The notes under the pieces are model-generated. The model searched no databases. It saw nothing but the letters and a program-made list of their open reading frames with translations, and was not told the DNA's origin. Both the position numbers and the translations under genes were made by a program. Below, piece after piece: positions 26,766 to 35,259 of a stretch of DNA of 64,000 bases. Within the stretch, counting starts at the first letter, position 1. Every line of letters begins with the position of its first letter. The DNA comes from Jeongeupia naejangsanensis (GTDB lineage: Bacteria > Pseudomonadota > Gammaproteobacteria > Burkholderiales > Chitinibacteraceae): positions 284,963 through 348,962 of the forward strand of contig NZ_JAESND010000003.1 in the NCBI RefSeq assembly GCF_016865585.1, given 5' to 3'.

Positions 26766-28085
26766 TCAGCGTCCCATGCCGCCGACCTGCTGCGCCAGAT
26801 AGGTTGCGTAGTTGTCGGTCATGCCGCCGATGAAATCGAGCACGCGCTGGTAGGCGTCGTACAGTGGCCATTCCTTTTTCGGCGCGTTGTAATCCATCAG
26901 ATCGAGTACCCGGCGCATCCGGAACGGCAGCTCGGGGTTGACCTTGAGCTGGTAGGCCGCGTTGCAGAAGGCATCGAGCAGGATGTCGAGGCAGGTGAAC
27001 GAGCCGACCTCGATCTCGATCTTGCGGCGCTCGTTGAAGATGCGGTCGCGTGCCAGCTGCTTGGCCTCGTTGATGCCGTGACGCATCGCAGCCGGGCAGT
27101 CGTTGAGCAGGTCGCCCTGATAGCTGCCGTCCATCAGCCGCCCGTATTGCGCGAGGAAGGTCGCGGCGACGTCGCGCACGCAGCGGTCGATCGCCTTGCC
27201 GCGCAGCAGCGATATCTTCCGCCGCACGCTCGGCGCCGCCGAGACTTCCAGCGCCAGCAGGTCGCGCTCGCCGCCGGCGATCTTCATCAGGATCGGCTCG
27301 ACCGTTTCGTACGCCAGCGTGCCGATCTCGATGCCGTCCTCGAGGTCGAGGATGGCGTAACAGATGTCGTCGGCCGCTTCCATCAGGTAGGAGAGCGGAT
27401 GCCGCGCCCAGCGCCCCGGTGCGAGTTCGGGCAGGCCGAGTGCGGCGGCGACCTGCCGCAGCTGCGGCAATTCGCTGGTGTAGCAGCTGTACTTGCCCTT
27501 GGGGCCGGCGTGTTCGCTGGTCCACGGGTACTTGAGCGTGGTGCCGAGCGTCGCGAAAGTCAGCCGCAGGCCGCCTTCGAAACGGTGGTTTTCCAGCTGG
27601 GTGATGATGCGGAAGCCCTGCGCGTTACCTTCGTAGGTGGTCAGGTCGCGGCGCTCGTCCGGGGCGAGGTTCTGCAGCAGGTAGGCGTGCTCGTCGCGGC
27701 GGAACCAGTCGCGGATCGCGTATTCGCCGGCGTGGCCGAACGGCGGGTTGCCGATGTCGTGCGCGAGGCAGGCGGCCTGGACGATGGCACCGAGGTCGTA
27801 CGGGTTGACGTGGGCCGGCAGCCGGTCGCGGATCGCCTCGCCGACCAGTACGCCGAGCGATCGGCCGACGCAGGCAACCTCGATGCTGTGCGTCAGCCGG
27901 GTGTGGACGTGGTCGTTCTCGGTCATCGGGTGGACCTGGGTCTTGCGGCCCATCCGGCGGAACGGCGAGCAGAACACGATGCGGTCGTGATCCTTGTGGT
28001 AATTGCTGCGGCCGGCCTCGATCGGCGTGGCCTGATCGGTGCCGAGCCGGTCGGCGGAAAGCAGTCGCTCCCAGTTCATTGTCAT
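26766..28085 (-). CDS. dgt: Deoxyguanosinetriphosphate triphosphohydrolase-like protein
   Basis: Splits dGTP or other dNTPs to the nucleoside and tripolyphosphate, tuning dNTP pools. It has 439 residues, with HD-domain metal ligands in HTRLTHSIEV and AHDIGNPPFGH, and RSNYHKDHDRIVFCSPFRRMGRKTQV at the N-terminus, typical of dNTPase type 2. ATG 28085 is chosen because GGA lies 8 bases upstream and family members start MTMNW-like; a 1072-codon extension into potA on the other strand is not coding. Confidence 0.92.
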   Translation of the reverse strand: MTMNWERLLSADRLGTDQATPIEAGRSNYHKDHDRIVFCSPFRRMGRKTQVHPMTENDHVHTRLTHSIEVACVGRSLGVLVGEAIRDRLPAHVNPYDLGAIVQAACLAHDIGNPPFGHAGEYAIRDWFRRDEHAYLLQNLAPDERRDLTTYEGNAQGFRIITQLENHRFEGGLRLTFATLGTTLKYPWTSEHAGPKGKYSCYTSELPQLRQVAAALGLPELAPGRWARHPLSYLMEAADDICYAILDLEDGIEIGTLAYETVEPILMKIAGGERDLLALEVSAAPSVRRKISLLRGKAIDRCVRDVAATFLAQYGRLMDGSYQGDLLNDCPAAMRHGINEAKQLARDRIFNERRKIEIEVGSFTCLDILLDAFCNAAYQLKVNPELPFRMRRVLDLMDYNAPKKEWPLYDAYQRVLDFIGGMTDNYATYLAQQVGGMGR

Positions 28086-28280
28086 GTCGTTCGTCCGCAT
28101 CAAGGTGCCGCAAATTATACGGTCACGGCCCTTGTGCGGACCTGCAGCCGCCCCGATAAACGGCGCATTGTGGCCGCAGGACACAAACCCCGCGCAATCC
28201 CTTGTCTTTGTTGGTAAAAACGCCTGTCCCCGGGGGGGGAAAGCCGCTAAACTACGGGCCGTTTTTTCTCGGGGAACAAC

Positions 28281-29369
28281 ATGGCGCTCTTGGAGATCCG
28301 CGACGTGGTCAAGACCTTCGGTGATTTCACCGCGGTGAACCATGTCAGCCTGTCGGTCGAGGCCGGCGAATTCTTCACGCTGCTCGGTCCGTCCGGCTGC
28401 GGCAAGACCACCTTGCTGCGCATGCTCGCGGGGTTCGAGCAGCCGGATTCGGGCCAGATCCTGCTCGACGGCCAGAACGTCGCCGGCGTGCCGCCGGAAA
28501 AGCGCCCGGTGCACACGGTGTTCCAGAGCTACGCCCTGTTCCCCCACATGACCGTTGCGCAAAACATCGCCTTCCCGCTGAAAATGGCCAAGGTATCGCA
28601 GGCCGACATCAAGGCGCGCGTCGACGAAGTGCTCGACGACGTGCGGCTGACCCAGTTCGCCACGCGCTTCCCGCACGAACTCTCCGGCGGCCAGCGCCAG
28701 CGCGTCGCGATCGCCCGCGCGCTCGTCAACCGGCCGCGCCTGCTGCTGCTCGACGAGCCCTTGAGCGCACTCGATGCCAAGCTGCGCGAGGACATGCAGA
28801 TCGAGCTGATCAACCTGCAGAAGGAAGTCGGCATCACCTTCGTCTACGTGACCCACGATCAGGGCGAGGCGCTGGCGCTGTCGCACCGGATCGCCGTGAT
28901 GAACAAGGGCGAAGTCGCCCAGCTCGACGTGCCTGAGACGATCTACAGTTACCCGAACAGCCGCTTCGTCGCCGATTTCATCGGCCAGTGCAATCTGCTC
29001 GACGCCACCGTCGTCGGCATCGACGACGGCAAGATGAAGCTCGAAATCGAAGGCGTCGGCATTGCCGAAGCGCTGCCGGTGCCGGGCGCCAAGGTCGGCG
29101 ACAAGGGCACGCTGACGCTGCGGCCGGAAAAGATCCGCCTCGGCGCGACGCTGCCGGCCGGCGACGGCCACGAGGTCCACTTCAAGGGCAAGGTCCACGA
29201 CTGCCTGTTCCTCGGCGACGTGACGATCTACATCGTCGAGCTCGACAACGGCACGCTGGTCGAAACGATGCTGCCGAACGCGGCATCGGGCCGCGCGCGT
29301 TTCTTTGACGACAATGACCAGGTCGAACTGGCATGGCGTTTCGACGCCGGCCACTTCGTCCTCGCCTGA
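28281..29369 (+). CDS. potA: Polyamine ABC transporter ATP-binding protein
   Basis: The energising subunit of a spermidine/putrescine-type importer at the inner face of the membrane. It has 362 residues, with Walker A GPSGCGKTT, Q-loop FQSYALFPHM, signature LSGGQRQRVAIARAL, Walker B LLLLDEPLSALD, switch His in YVTHDQGEA, and a C-terminal TOBE domain. First of five genes potA-B-C-D1-D2. Whether it is PotA or PotG cannot be told from sequence alone. Confidence 0.93.
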   Translation: MALLEIRDVVKTFGDFTAVNHVSLSVEAGEFFTLLGPSGCGKTTLLRMLAGFEQPDSGQILLDGQNVAGVPPEKRPVHTVFQSYALFPHMTVAQNIAFPLKMAKVSQADIKARVDEVLDDVRLTQFATRFPHELSGGQRQRVAIARALVNRPRLLLLDEPLSALDAKLREDMQIELINLQKEVGITFVYVTHDQGEALALSHRIAVMNKGEVAQLDVPETIYSYPNSRFVADFIGQCNLLDATVVGIDDGKMKLEIEGVGIAEALPVPGAKVGDKGTLTLRPEKIRLGATLPAGDGHEVHFKGKVHDCLFLGDVTIYIVELDNGTLVETMLPNAASGRARFFDDNDQVELAWRFDAGHFVLA

Positions 29370-29381
29370 CGGGATTTGGCA

Positions 29382-30308
29382 ATGCGCAACAACCGACTGG
29401 CCAAGTGGCTGATTTCCGGCCCGCCGCTGCTCTACCTGCTGCTGTTCTTCGCGATTCCGTCGGCGATCATGGCGTTCGCGGCGTTCCGCTTCCCGGGCGA
29501 CTACGGCGGCCTGCTGCCGCTGATGAACGTCAACCCGGACACCGGCAAGACCGAGCTGCTGATCAACGCCGGCAACTACGCCGATTTCCTGACGCTGGAG
29601 AACTTCACCCGCTTCTTCCAGGAGCCGGTGTTCTTCGAGCTGTTCCTCAAGTCGTTCTGGTACGCCGGGCTGACGACGGTGATCTGCCTTGCGCTGGCCT
29701 ACCCGCTGGCATGGCTGATCGCGCGCAGCCCGAAGAAGCACCGCGACCTGCTGGTGCTGATGGTGATCCTGCCGTTCTGGAGCAACTTCCTGATCCGCGT
29801 CTACTCGTGGATGATCATCCTCGGGCCGCAGGGCTACTTCGCCAAGTCGATCAACGCCGTGCTCGGCGTCATCGGCATCGGCCCGGTGCAGCTGCTGTTC
29901 AGCCATTTTGCGGTGATTCTGGTGCTGGTCTACGTGCACCTGCCGTTCATGGTGCTGCCGCTGTACGCGAATCTCGAAAAGCACGACATGAACCTGCTCG
30001 ACGCCGCGCAGGACCTCGGCGCCAACGCCTGGCAGCGCTTCTGGCGCATCACCTGGCCGCTGTCGCTGCCGGGGGTGTGGGCCGGCGCAGCACTGGTGTT
30101 CATTCCGGCACTCGGCATGTTCGCGGTGCCCGACCTCGTCGGCGGCACCGATGGCATCATGATCGGCAACCTGATCAAGCAGCAGTTCCTCGACAGCCGC
30201 GACTGGCCGTTCGGTTCGGTACTGTCGATCATGCTGACGCTGGCGGTGCTGATGCTCGCCGGTCTGGCGACGCTGATCGGCCGGGGAGGCAAGCGCAATG
30301 CACTCTAA
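29382..30308 (+). CDS. potB: Polyamine ABC transporter permease
   Basis: A 308-residue inner-membrane permease of the PotB/PotH type with six hydrophobic segments and the EAA-like cytoplasmic loop AAQDLGANAWQRFWRITWPLSLPG that docks the ATPase. A 50-residue periplasmic insertion follows TM1 (FPGDYGGLLPLMNVNPDTG). ATG 29382 is preferred to the TTG two codons earlier. It overlaps the next permease gene by 11 bp. Confidence 0.92.
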   Translation: MRNNRLAKWLISGPPLLYLLLFFAIPSAIMAFAAFRFPGDYGGLLPLMNVNPDTGKTELLINAGNYADFLTLENFTRFFQEPVFFELFLKSFWYAGLTTVICLALAYPLAWLIARSPKKHRDLLVLMVILPFWSNFLIRVYSWMIILGPQGYFAKSINAVLGVIGIGPVQLLFSHFAVILVLVYVHLPFMVLPLYANLEKHDMNLLDAAQDLGANAWQRFWRITWPLSLPGVWAGAALVFIPALGMFAVPDLVGGTDGIMIGNLIKQQFLDSRDWPFGSVLSIMLTLAVLMLAGLATLIGRGGKRNAL

Positions 30309-31077
30309 GCAATCGAAATGGCTGTGGGGCGCCGCGTCGCTCGTCTACCTGTTCCTCTACCTGCCGCTGATCATCGTCGTCGTCTACTCGTTCAACGACT
30401 CCAAGCTCAACGCCGAGTGGGTCGGGTTCACGTTCAAGTGGTACGAGATCCTGTTCAACGATGCGCAGATGCTCACCGCCGCACGCAACACGCTGATCAT
30501 CGGTCTGGTGACGTCGGTGTGCGCGACCGTGCTCGGTACGCTGGCCGGGCTGGCGATGTACAAGTACAAGCTGCGGCTGCTGCCGGTGCTGGTGCTGACG
30601 CCGATCGCGATCCCGGAAATCCTCATGGGCGTGTCGCTGCTGATCTTCTTCGTCATGCTCAACATGACCTTGGGGCTGGTGTCGATCGCGCTGTCGCACA
30701 TCGCCTTCTGCATCGGTTTTGTCGCCATCGTCGTGCGGTCGCGGCTGCAGGGCATGGACGAATCGCTGGTCGAGGCCGCGCGCGATCTCGGTGCGACGCC
30801 GGTCCAGGCGTTCCGGCTGGTGACGCTGCCGCTGATCATGCCTGGCATCATTGCCGGTGCGCTGATGGCGTTCACCTTGTCGATCGATGACTTTGTCATT
30901 ACCTTCTTCACCGCCGGTGCCGGTGCGTCGACGCTGCCGCTGCAAATCTACTCGATGATCCGCATCGCGGTGACGCCGGAAGTGAACGCGATCTCGACGC
31001 TGCTGATGCTGCTGACGCTGGCGCTGATCGTGATCGCCAGCAAGGTCGCACCGGGTGCGATCAAGGCGCAGTCCTGA
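30298..31077 (+). CDS. potC: Polyamine ABC transporter permease
   Basis: The second permease, 259 residues, of the PotC/PotI type: YLPLIIVVVYSFNDSKLNAEWVGFTFKWYE near the N-terminus, then six TM helices and the EAA loop EAARDLGATPVQAFRLVTLPLIMPGI. It overlaps potB by 11 bp and pairs with it to form the transmembrane channel. Confidence 0.93.
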   Translation: MHSKQSKWLWGAASLVYLFLYLPLIIVVVYSFNDSKLNAEWVGFTFKWYEILFNDAQMLTAARNTLIIGLVTSVCATVLGTLAGLAMYKYKLRLLPVLVLTPIAIPEILMGVSLLIFFVMLNMTLGLVSIALSHIAFCIGFVAIVVRSRLQGMDESLVEAARDLGATPVQAFRLVTLPLIMPGIIAGALMAFTLSIDDFVITFFTAGAGASTLPLQIYSMIRIAVTPEVNAISTLLMLLTLALIVIASKVAPGAIKAQS

Positions 31078-31145
31078 GGTACCGATGATCATGCGCAACC
31101 CGCTCGAACTTCACTGGGTGGATTTCTGCCCGGATTGAACCGTGT

Positions 31146-31166
31146 CCCCGCTTCCGGGCGGGGTTT
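31146..31166 (+). terminator. Weak hairpin between potC and the first binding-protein gene
   Basis: CCCCGC and GCGGGG with TTCCGG loop, followed by TTT only. Probably a partial terminator or an mRNA processing/stability hairpin, a common way of raising binding-protein output over permeases. Confidence 0.45.
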
Positions 31167-31225
31167 CCCTCATGTGCGGACGAACCGCACCGGCTTCGTG
31201 CCACTTTTTTAAAGGCGATGTGCTG

Positions 31226-32287
31226 ATGAAAAAGCTGCTTCTTTCCCTTCTCCTTGCTTCCAGTGTTGCTGCTCATGCCGAGGGGGTCATGCACCTCTTC
31301 AACTGGAACAACGCCGTCTCGAGCGACACGATCAAGCGCTTCGAGGCCGAGTGCAAATGCAAGGTGCAGGAGACCTACTACGGGTCGATGGAAGAGGCGC
31401 TCGCCAAGCTGACCGCCGGTGCCAAGGGCTTCGACGTGATCGGCCCGTCGAACTACGGCATTCCGCCGCTGGTGAAGCTGGGCCTGCTGCAGCCGCTCGA
31501 CAAGACCAGGCTGCCGAACCTGAAGAACCTGAACCCGGCGTTCGCCAACACGCCGCTCGATCCGAACAACCAGTACTCGGCGCCGTACGACTTCACCGTG
31601 ACCCTGGTCGGCTACAACGCCGACAAGCTCAAGTCGCTCGGCATCGATCCGACCAGCTGGGCGGTGGTGTTCGATCCGAAGATCCTCGCCAGGATCAAGG
31701 GCAAGGTCACCGTGCTCGACGACCCGCGCGAAGTGATCGCGGCCGCGCTGCGCTATAACGGTTTCTCGGCCAACTCGCAAAAGCCCGAAGAGCTGAAAAA
31801 GGCCGTCGCGACGATCAAGGCTGCCAAGCCGTACTGGGCCGCGTTCAACAGCCAGAGCTACATCAAGGAGCTGACGCTGGGCAACATCTGGGTCGCGCTC
31901 GGCTACTCGAACGACCTGTTCCAGTCCAGGCAGGATGCGGTCAAGGCCAAGCGGGCGTTCAAGATCGACTACACGCTGCAGAAGGAAGGCAACGGCATGA
32001 CCGCCGACTCCTTCGTGATCCACAAGAACGCGCCGCGCCCGGATCTGGCGGTGCAGTTCATCAACTTCATGCTCGACGGCAAGAACGCCGCCGGGATTAC
32101 CAACAACGTCGGCGCCGGCAACCCGAACGCCGCAGCCAAGCCCTTCATCGACAAGGCGCTGCTGGCCGTGCCGGCGATCAATCCCGACGCGAACCAGGTC
32201 AAGCAGCTCGAACAGCTGACCGATCTGAGCGCGACGACCCGCCGTGCATGGAACCGCGCCTGGACCGACATCAAGGTCGGCAACTGA
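31226..32287 (+). CDS. potD: Periplasmic polyamine-binding protein, copy 1
   Basis: Captures polyamines (or a related cation) for the potABC importer. It has 353 residues: signal peptide MKKLLLSLLLASSVAAHAEG, then HLFNWNNAVSSDTIKRFEAECKCKV typical of PotD/PotF apart from a Cys-Lys-Cys at the position usually TGI-like. Further family motifs are YDFTVTLVGYN and LDDPREVIAAALRYNGFSAN. The normal PotD signature NWNNY is NWNNA here. ATG 31226 begins the signal peptide. Confidence 0.9.
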   Translation: MKKLLLSLLLASSVAAHAEGVMHLFNWNNAVSSDTIKRFEAECKCKVQETYYGSMEEALAKLTAGAKGFDVIGPSNYGIPPLVKLGLLQPLDKTRLPNLKNLNPAFANTPLDPNNQYSAPYDFTVTLVGYNADKLKSLGIDPTSWAVVFDPKILARIKGKVTVLDDPREVIAAALRYNGFSANSQKPEELKKAVATIKAAKPYWAAFNSQSYIKELTLGNIWVALGYSNDLFQSRQDAVKAKRAFKIDYTLQKEGNGMTADSFVIHKNAPRPDLAVQFINFMLDGKNAAGITNNVGAGNPNAAAKPFIDKALLAVPAINPDANQVKQLEQLTDLSATTRRAWNRAWTDIKVGN

Positions 32288-32296
32288 ATCGCAGTA

Positions 32297-32317
32297 AACC
32301 GGGTGTCGCAAGCCCGG
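32297..32317 (+). repeat. Hairpin at the start of the potD1-potD2 spacer
   Basis: ACCGGG and CCCGGT can pair 10 bp beyond the potD1 stop; a second, stronger hairpin with a T-tract follows at 32366. Confidence 0.45.
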
Positions 32318-32365
32318 TCGTGACGTTTGCAAACACGGCGGCTTGCGGCATCATCTGCCTCGTCG

Positions 32366-32393
32366 ACGCGGTACGGAAGTGCCGCGTTTTTTT
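32366..32393 (+). terminator. Strong rho-independent terminator just before the second binding-protein gene
   Basis: ACGCGGTAC, GGAA tetraloop, GTGCCGCGT, then seven T. It ends only 19 bp before the ATG at 32413, leaving no room for a promoter between. Confidence 0.85.
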
Positions 32394-32412
32394 CGGATCA
32401 CACGGAAAAAAC

Positions 32413-33471
32413 ATGAAAAAACTGCTGCTGGGTTTGCTGCTGACCGCCGGTGTCGCACAGGCTGACGATGTCCTTCACCTGTACAACTGGAACAACTACA
32501 TCGCGCCGGAAACGGTGAAACGCTTCGAGGCCGACTGCAAGTGCCGCGTGGTGCAGGATTACTACGGTGCGATGGAAGAGATGCTGGCCAAGCTCGCCGC
32601 CGGCGCCAAGGGCTACGACGTGATCGTGCCGACCGGTTTCGCGATCCCGCCGCTGGTGAAGCAGAACCTGCTGCAACCGCTCGACAAGGCCAAGCTGCCG
32701 AATGCCAAGAACGTCAATCCGGCCTTCCTGAACGGCTCGTACGACAAGGGCAACCAGTATTCGCTGCCGTATTCGTTCACGACCACGCTGGTCGGCTACA
32801 ACGATGCGCGGCTGAAGGAAGCCGGCGTCGATCCGACGTCGTGGTCGGTGATTTTCGATCCGAAGGTACTCGCCAAGATCAAGGGCAAGGTCACCGTGCT
32901 GGATGACAGCCGCGAAGTCTTCGCTGCCGCGCTGATGTACAACGGTTTCTCGGCCAACTCGGTCAAGCCGGAAGAACTGAAGAAGGCCGCCGCGACGATC
33001 AAGGCCGCCAAGCCGTTCTGGGCCGCGTTCAACAGCCAGAGCTACATCAAGGAACTGACGCTGGGCAACATCTGGGTGGCCCACGGTTACTCGAGCGACA
33101 TGTTCCAGGCCGCACAGGATGCCAAGGCCGCCAAGCGTCCGTTCAACGTCAACTACGTGCTGCAGAAGGAAGGCAACACGCTGTCGGTCGACAATATGGT
33201 GATCCTGAAGAACGCACCGCGCCCGGATCTGGCGCTGAAGTTCGTCAACTTCATGCTTGACGGCAAGAACGCGGCCGAGTTGACCAATATGGTCGGCACC
33301 GGCAACCCGAACGCCGCCGCCGGCGCTTTCGTGAAGCCGGAAATCAAGAAGATCAGCGCGGTCTTCCCGGACGCGAACGCGATCAAGAAGCTGCAACAGC
33401 TCAACGCGCTCGAAGGCAAGCAGCTGCGTGACCTGAACCGGCTGTGGACCGAAGTGAAGACGTCCAAATAA
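32413..33471 (+). CDS. potD: Periplasmic polyamine-binding protein, copy 2
   Basis: A close paralog of the preceding gene (352 residues), with signal peptide MKKLLLGLLLTAGVAQAD, HLYNWNNYIAPETVKRFEADCKCRV, and long shared blocks such as AKPFWAAFNSQSYIKELTLG. It keeps the consensus NWNNY that copy 1 has lost, so copy 2 may be the canonical polyamine binder and copy 1 a variant. The CKC motif is again present. Its transcription must pass a terminator-like hairpin 20 bp upstream. Confidence 0.91.
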   Translation: MKKLLLGLLLTAGVAQADDVLHLYNWNNYIAPETVKRFEADCKCRVVQDYYGAMEEMLAKLAAGAKGYDVIVPTGFAIPPLVKQNLLQPLDKAKLPNAKNVNPAFLNGSYDKGNQYSLPYSFTTTLVGYNDARLKEAGVDPTSWSVIFDPKVLAKIKGKVTVLDDSREVFAAALMYNGFSANSVKPEELKKAAATIKAAKPFWAAFNSQSYIKELTLGNIWVAHGYSSDMFQAAQDAKAAKRPFNVNYVLQKEGNTLSVDNMVILKNAPRPDLALKFVNFMLDGKNAAELTNMVGTGNPNAAAGAFVKPEIKKISAVFPDANAIKKLQQLNALEGKQLRDLNRLWTEVKTSK

Positions 33472-33480
33472 GGAGCAACC

Positions 33481-33500
33481 GGGGCGAGGCGACTCGCCCC
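33481..33500 (+). terminator. 8-bp hairpin with GCGA tetraloop between potD2 and the VanZ gene
   Basis: GGGGCGAG, GCGA, CTCGCCCC, followed by GATTTC. The stem is perfect but the T-run is poor; it starts 9 bp after potD2 and ends 10 bp before the VanZ ATG, so it also covers that gene's leader. Confidence 0.6.
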
Positions 33501-33510
33501 GATTTCATCC

Positions 33511-34620
33511 ATGCGCTTTCCGCCGATCAGTTTTCTCGCGAACCAGGTTTCGCAATCGCGCGTCTCGCAGTATTTCTTCTACTGCTACCTGCTCGTCATT
33601 CTGACGATCAGCTTCTATCCGTTTACCGGCTGGCGCTACACCGGTGAACCGGTTTTCGCGTTCTACACCTACCCGCTGCCGTACTACTTCACGCTGTTCG
33701 ACAACCTCGTCAACGTGCTGGCCTATGTGCCGCTCGGCGTCGCCGCCGGCCTGATGGCGCGACGGCGCTGGTATGCCTGGCCGCTGGCGACGTTGCTGGG
33801 CGTGCTGCTGTCCGGCTCGATCGAATTCGTCCAGCAGTTCCTGCCCGACCGGGTCGCCTCGAATCTCGACATGCTCAGCAACGGTTTTGGTGCCTGCATC
33901 GGCGGTCTGCTGTCGCTGGTCATTGCCAATCGCCGCTGGCAACGCGCGTGGCAGGTGTTCCGCCACAGCCATCTGGCCGACAGCACGCTGGCCGAATGGG
34001 GGCTGGTCTGGCTGGGACTGTGGTTCGTGACCCAGTTCGACCCGTCGGTGCCGTTCCTGGGCGTCGTCGTCGCGCCGCGCGGCATCCCGCAGCCGTTCGA
34101 CTCGCCGCTCGCCGATCCGGCGCTGTTCCTGTCGCTGCTCGAAGCCGGCGGCATGATGCTGCATCTGGTCGGCGTTGCATTGTTCGTCTCGGTGCTGGTC
34201 AAGCACGTACGCGAAGTCCCGGCCGCGATCCGGCTGACGCTGCTGGCCGGCCTCGTCGTCAAGCTGACCTTTGCCGGCATGCTGCTGCAACCGGCGCAGT
34301 TCTTTGCCTGGATCAACCGCAACATCGTCATTGGCGGTGCCGTCGGTGTCCTGCTGTTGTGGGGGCTGTGGCAGCTGCGGCGCAGGCTGCGGGCGCTGGT
34401 CGGCGCGCTGGCGCTGGCTGCGGCGGTCGCGGTCGGCTGGCTCTGGCCCCTGAGTCCGCAATTGTCGGCGACGCTGCCGCTGTTCCGCTGGAGTTACGGC
34501 CACCTGATGCATTTCAACGGCCTGGCCTCGGTCATCGGCGATGTCTGGCCCTATGGCGCCATCCTGATGCTGTTGTGGGCGGCCCTGACGCAACCCGATT
34601 CGGGGGAGCGCTGGTCATGA
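33511..34620 (+). CDS. VanZ family membrane protein
   Basis: A 369-residue polytopic inner-membrane protein with about nine hydrophobic segments. The N-terminal half matches VanZ-like proteins: FDNLVNVLAYVPLGVAAGLMARRRW and SGSIEFVQQFLPDRVASNLDMLSNGFGACIG, the latter being the family's S-x-x-I-E...R...D-x-x-x-N-x-x-G core. Function in Gram-negatives is unknown. There is no ribosome site as good as its neighbours', and the leader holds a hairpin. Confidence 0.82.
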   Translation: MRFPPISFLANQVSQSRVSQYFFYCYLLVILTISFYPFTGWRYTGEPVFAFYTYPLPYYFTLFDNLVNVLAYVPLGVAAGLMARRRWYAWPLATLLGVLLSGSIEFVQQFLPDRVASNLDMLSNGFGACIGGLLSLVIANRRWQRAWQVFRHSHLADSTLAEWGLVWLGLWFVTQFDPSVPFLGVVVAPRGIPQPFDSPLADPALFLSLLEAGGMMLHLVGVALFVSVLVKHVREVPAAIRLTLLAGLVVKLTFAGMLLQPAQFFAWINRNIVIGGAVGVLLLWGLWQLRRRLRALVGALALAAAVAVGWLWPLSPQLSATLPLFRWSYGHLMHFNGLASVIGDVWPYGAILMLLWAALTQPDSGERWS

Positions 34621-34650
34621 AAAAAGCCGCGGCGTGCAGCGGCTTTTTTA
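34619..34650. terminator. Bidirectional terminator between VanZ and queD
   Basis: AAAAAAGCCGC and GCGGCTTTTTT pair around an 8-base loop, overlapping the VanZ stop codon and serving the converging queD. Confidence 0.9.
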
Positions 34651-34662
34651 TCGTGGTCCGGC

Positions 34663-35259
34663 TCAGGGCCTGACCTGAAGCTCGACCGGCGGATTGGCAA
34701 ACAGCTCGCCGGCCTGCAGCTTGGCGTACATCGCCGGATCCTGCCATTCCATCTGCACCTGTTCGGAAAAGACGATGTCCGCGAGCGCGATCGTGCCCAT
34801 GCGCGGGTTGTACGCGTCGTCGCGGAACGCCTGCGCGTAGCCGGTATCGGTTTCGTGGGCGATCACCGAGTGCAGCAGTACGTCGCCTTCACCGTTGGCC
34901 ATGGTCGTCTGTTTGAGCAGCGCATCGATGACGACGAAGAACAGCCGGGCGAACTGTTCGGCCGACGGCGACACAGGCATGGAGATCCACCGCGCCGAGA
35001 AGGTCTTGCACAGCGCGATGTAGTCGGGGTCGTCCTTGTCCCAGAAGCAGATCGCGTGGTCGAACGCATCGATCACGTCCTTGATCGTGCCTTTCATCAG
35101 GCCGAAGTCATACACCATCTGGCCCTGATCGAGCGCATGCGCTTCCAGCAGCACCTCGACCTTGTAGCTGTGACCGTGGATCGACCGTCGGCAACGGTCG
35201 GACGAACAGTTGCGCACGATGTGCGCGTTTTCGAACTTGAACAGCTTGCGAATCAGCAT
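34663..35259 (-). CDS. queD: 6-carboxytetrahydropterin synthase family protein
   Basis: A 198-residue member of the PTPS/QueD family, making 6-carboxy-5,6,7,8-tetrahydropterin from dihydroneopterin triphosphate for queuosine synthesis. Zn ligands are visible as FENAHIVRNC and HGHSYKVEVLLE. It is longer than E. coli QueD (about 120 residues), with an insert carrying SARWISMPVSPSAEQFARLFF and an extra C-terminal tail, so it may be the betaproteobacterial long form. No other queuosine genes are adjacent. Confidence 0.85.
   Translation of the reverse strand: MLIRKLFKFENAHIVRNCSSDRCRRSIHGHSYKVEVLLEAHALDQGQMVYDFGLMKGTIKDVIDAFDHAICFWDKDDPDYIALCKTFSARWISMPVSPSAEQFARLFFVVIDALLKQTTMANGEGDVLLHSVIAHETDTGYAQAFRDDAYNPRMGTIALADIVFSEQVQMEWQDPAMYAKLQAGELFANPPVELQVRP

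Noticed and set aside
28086..29984. 5' extension of dgt to 1072 codons
   Set aside because: The extra part is antisense to potA and potB; dGTPase family length is reached from 28085.
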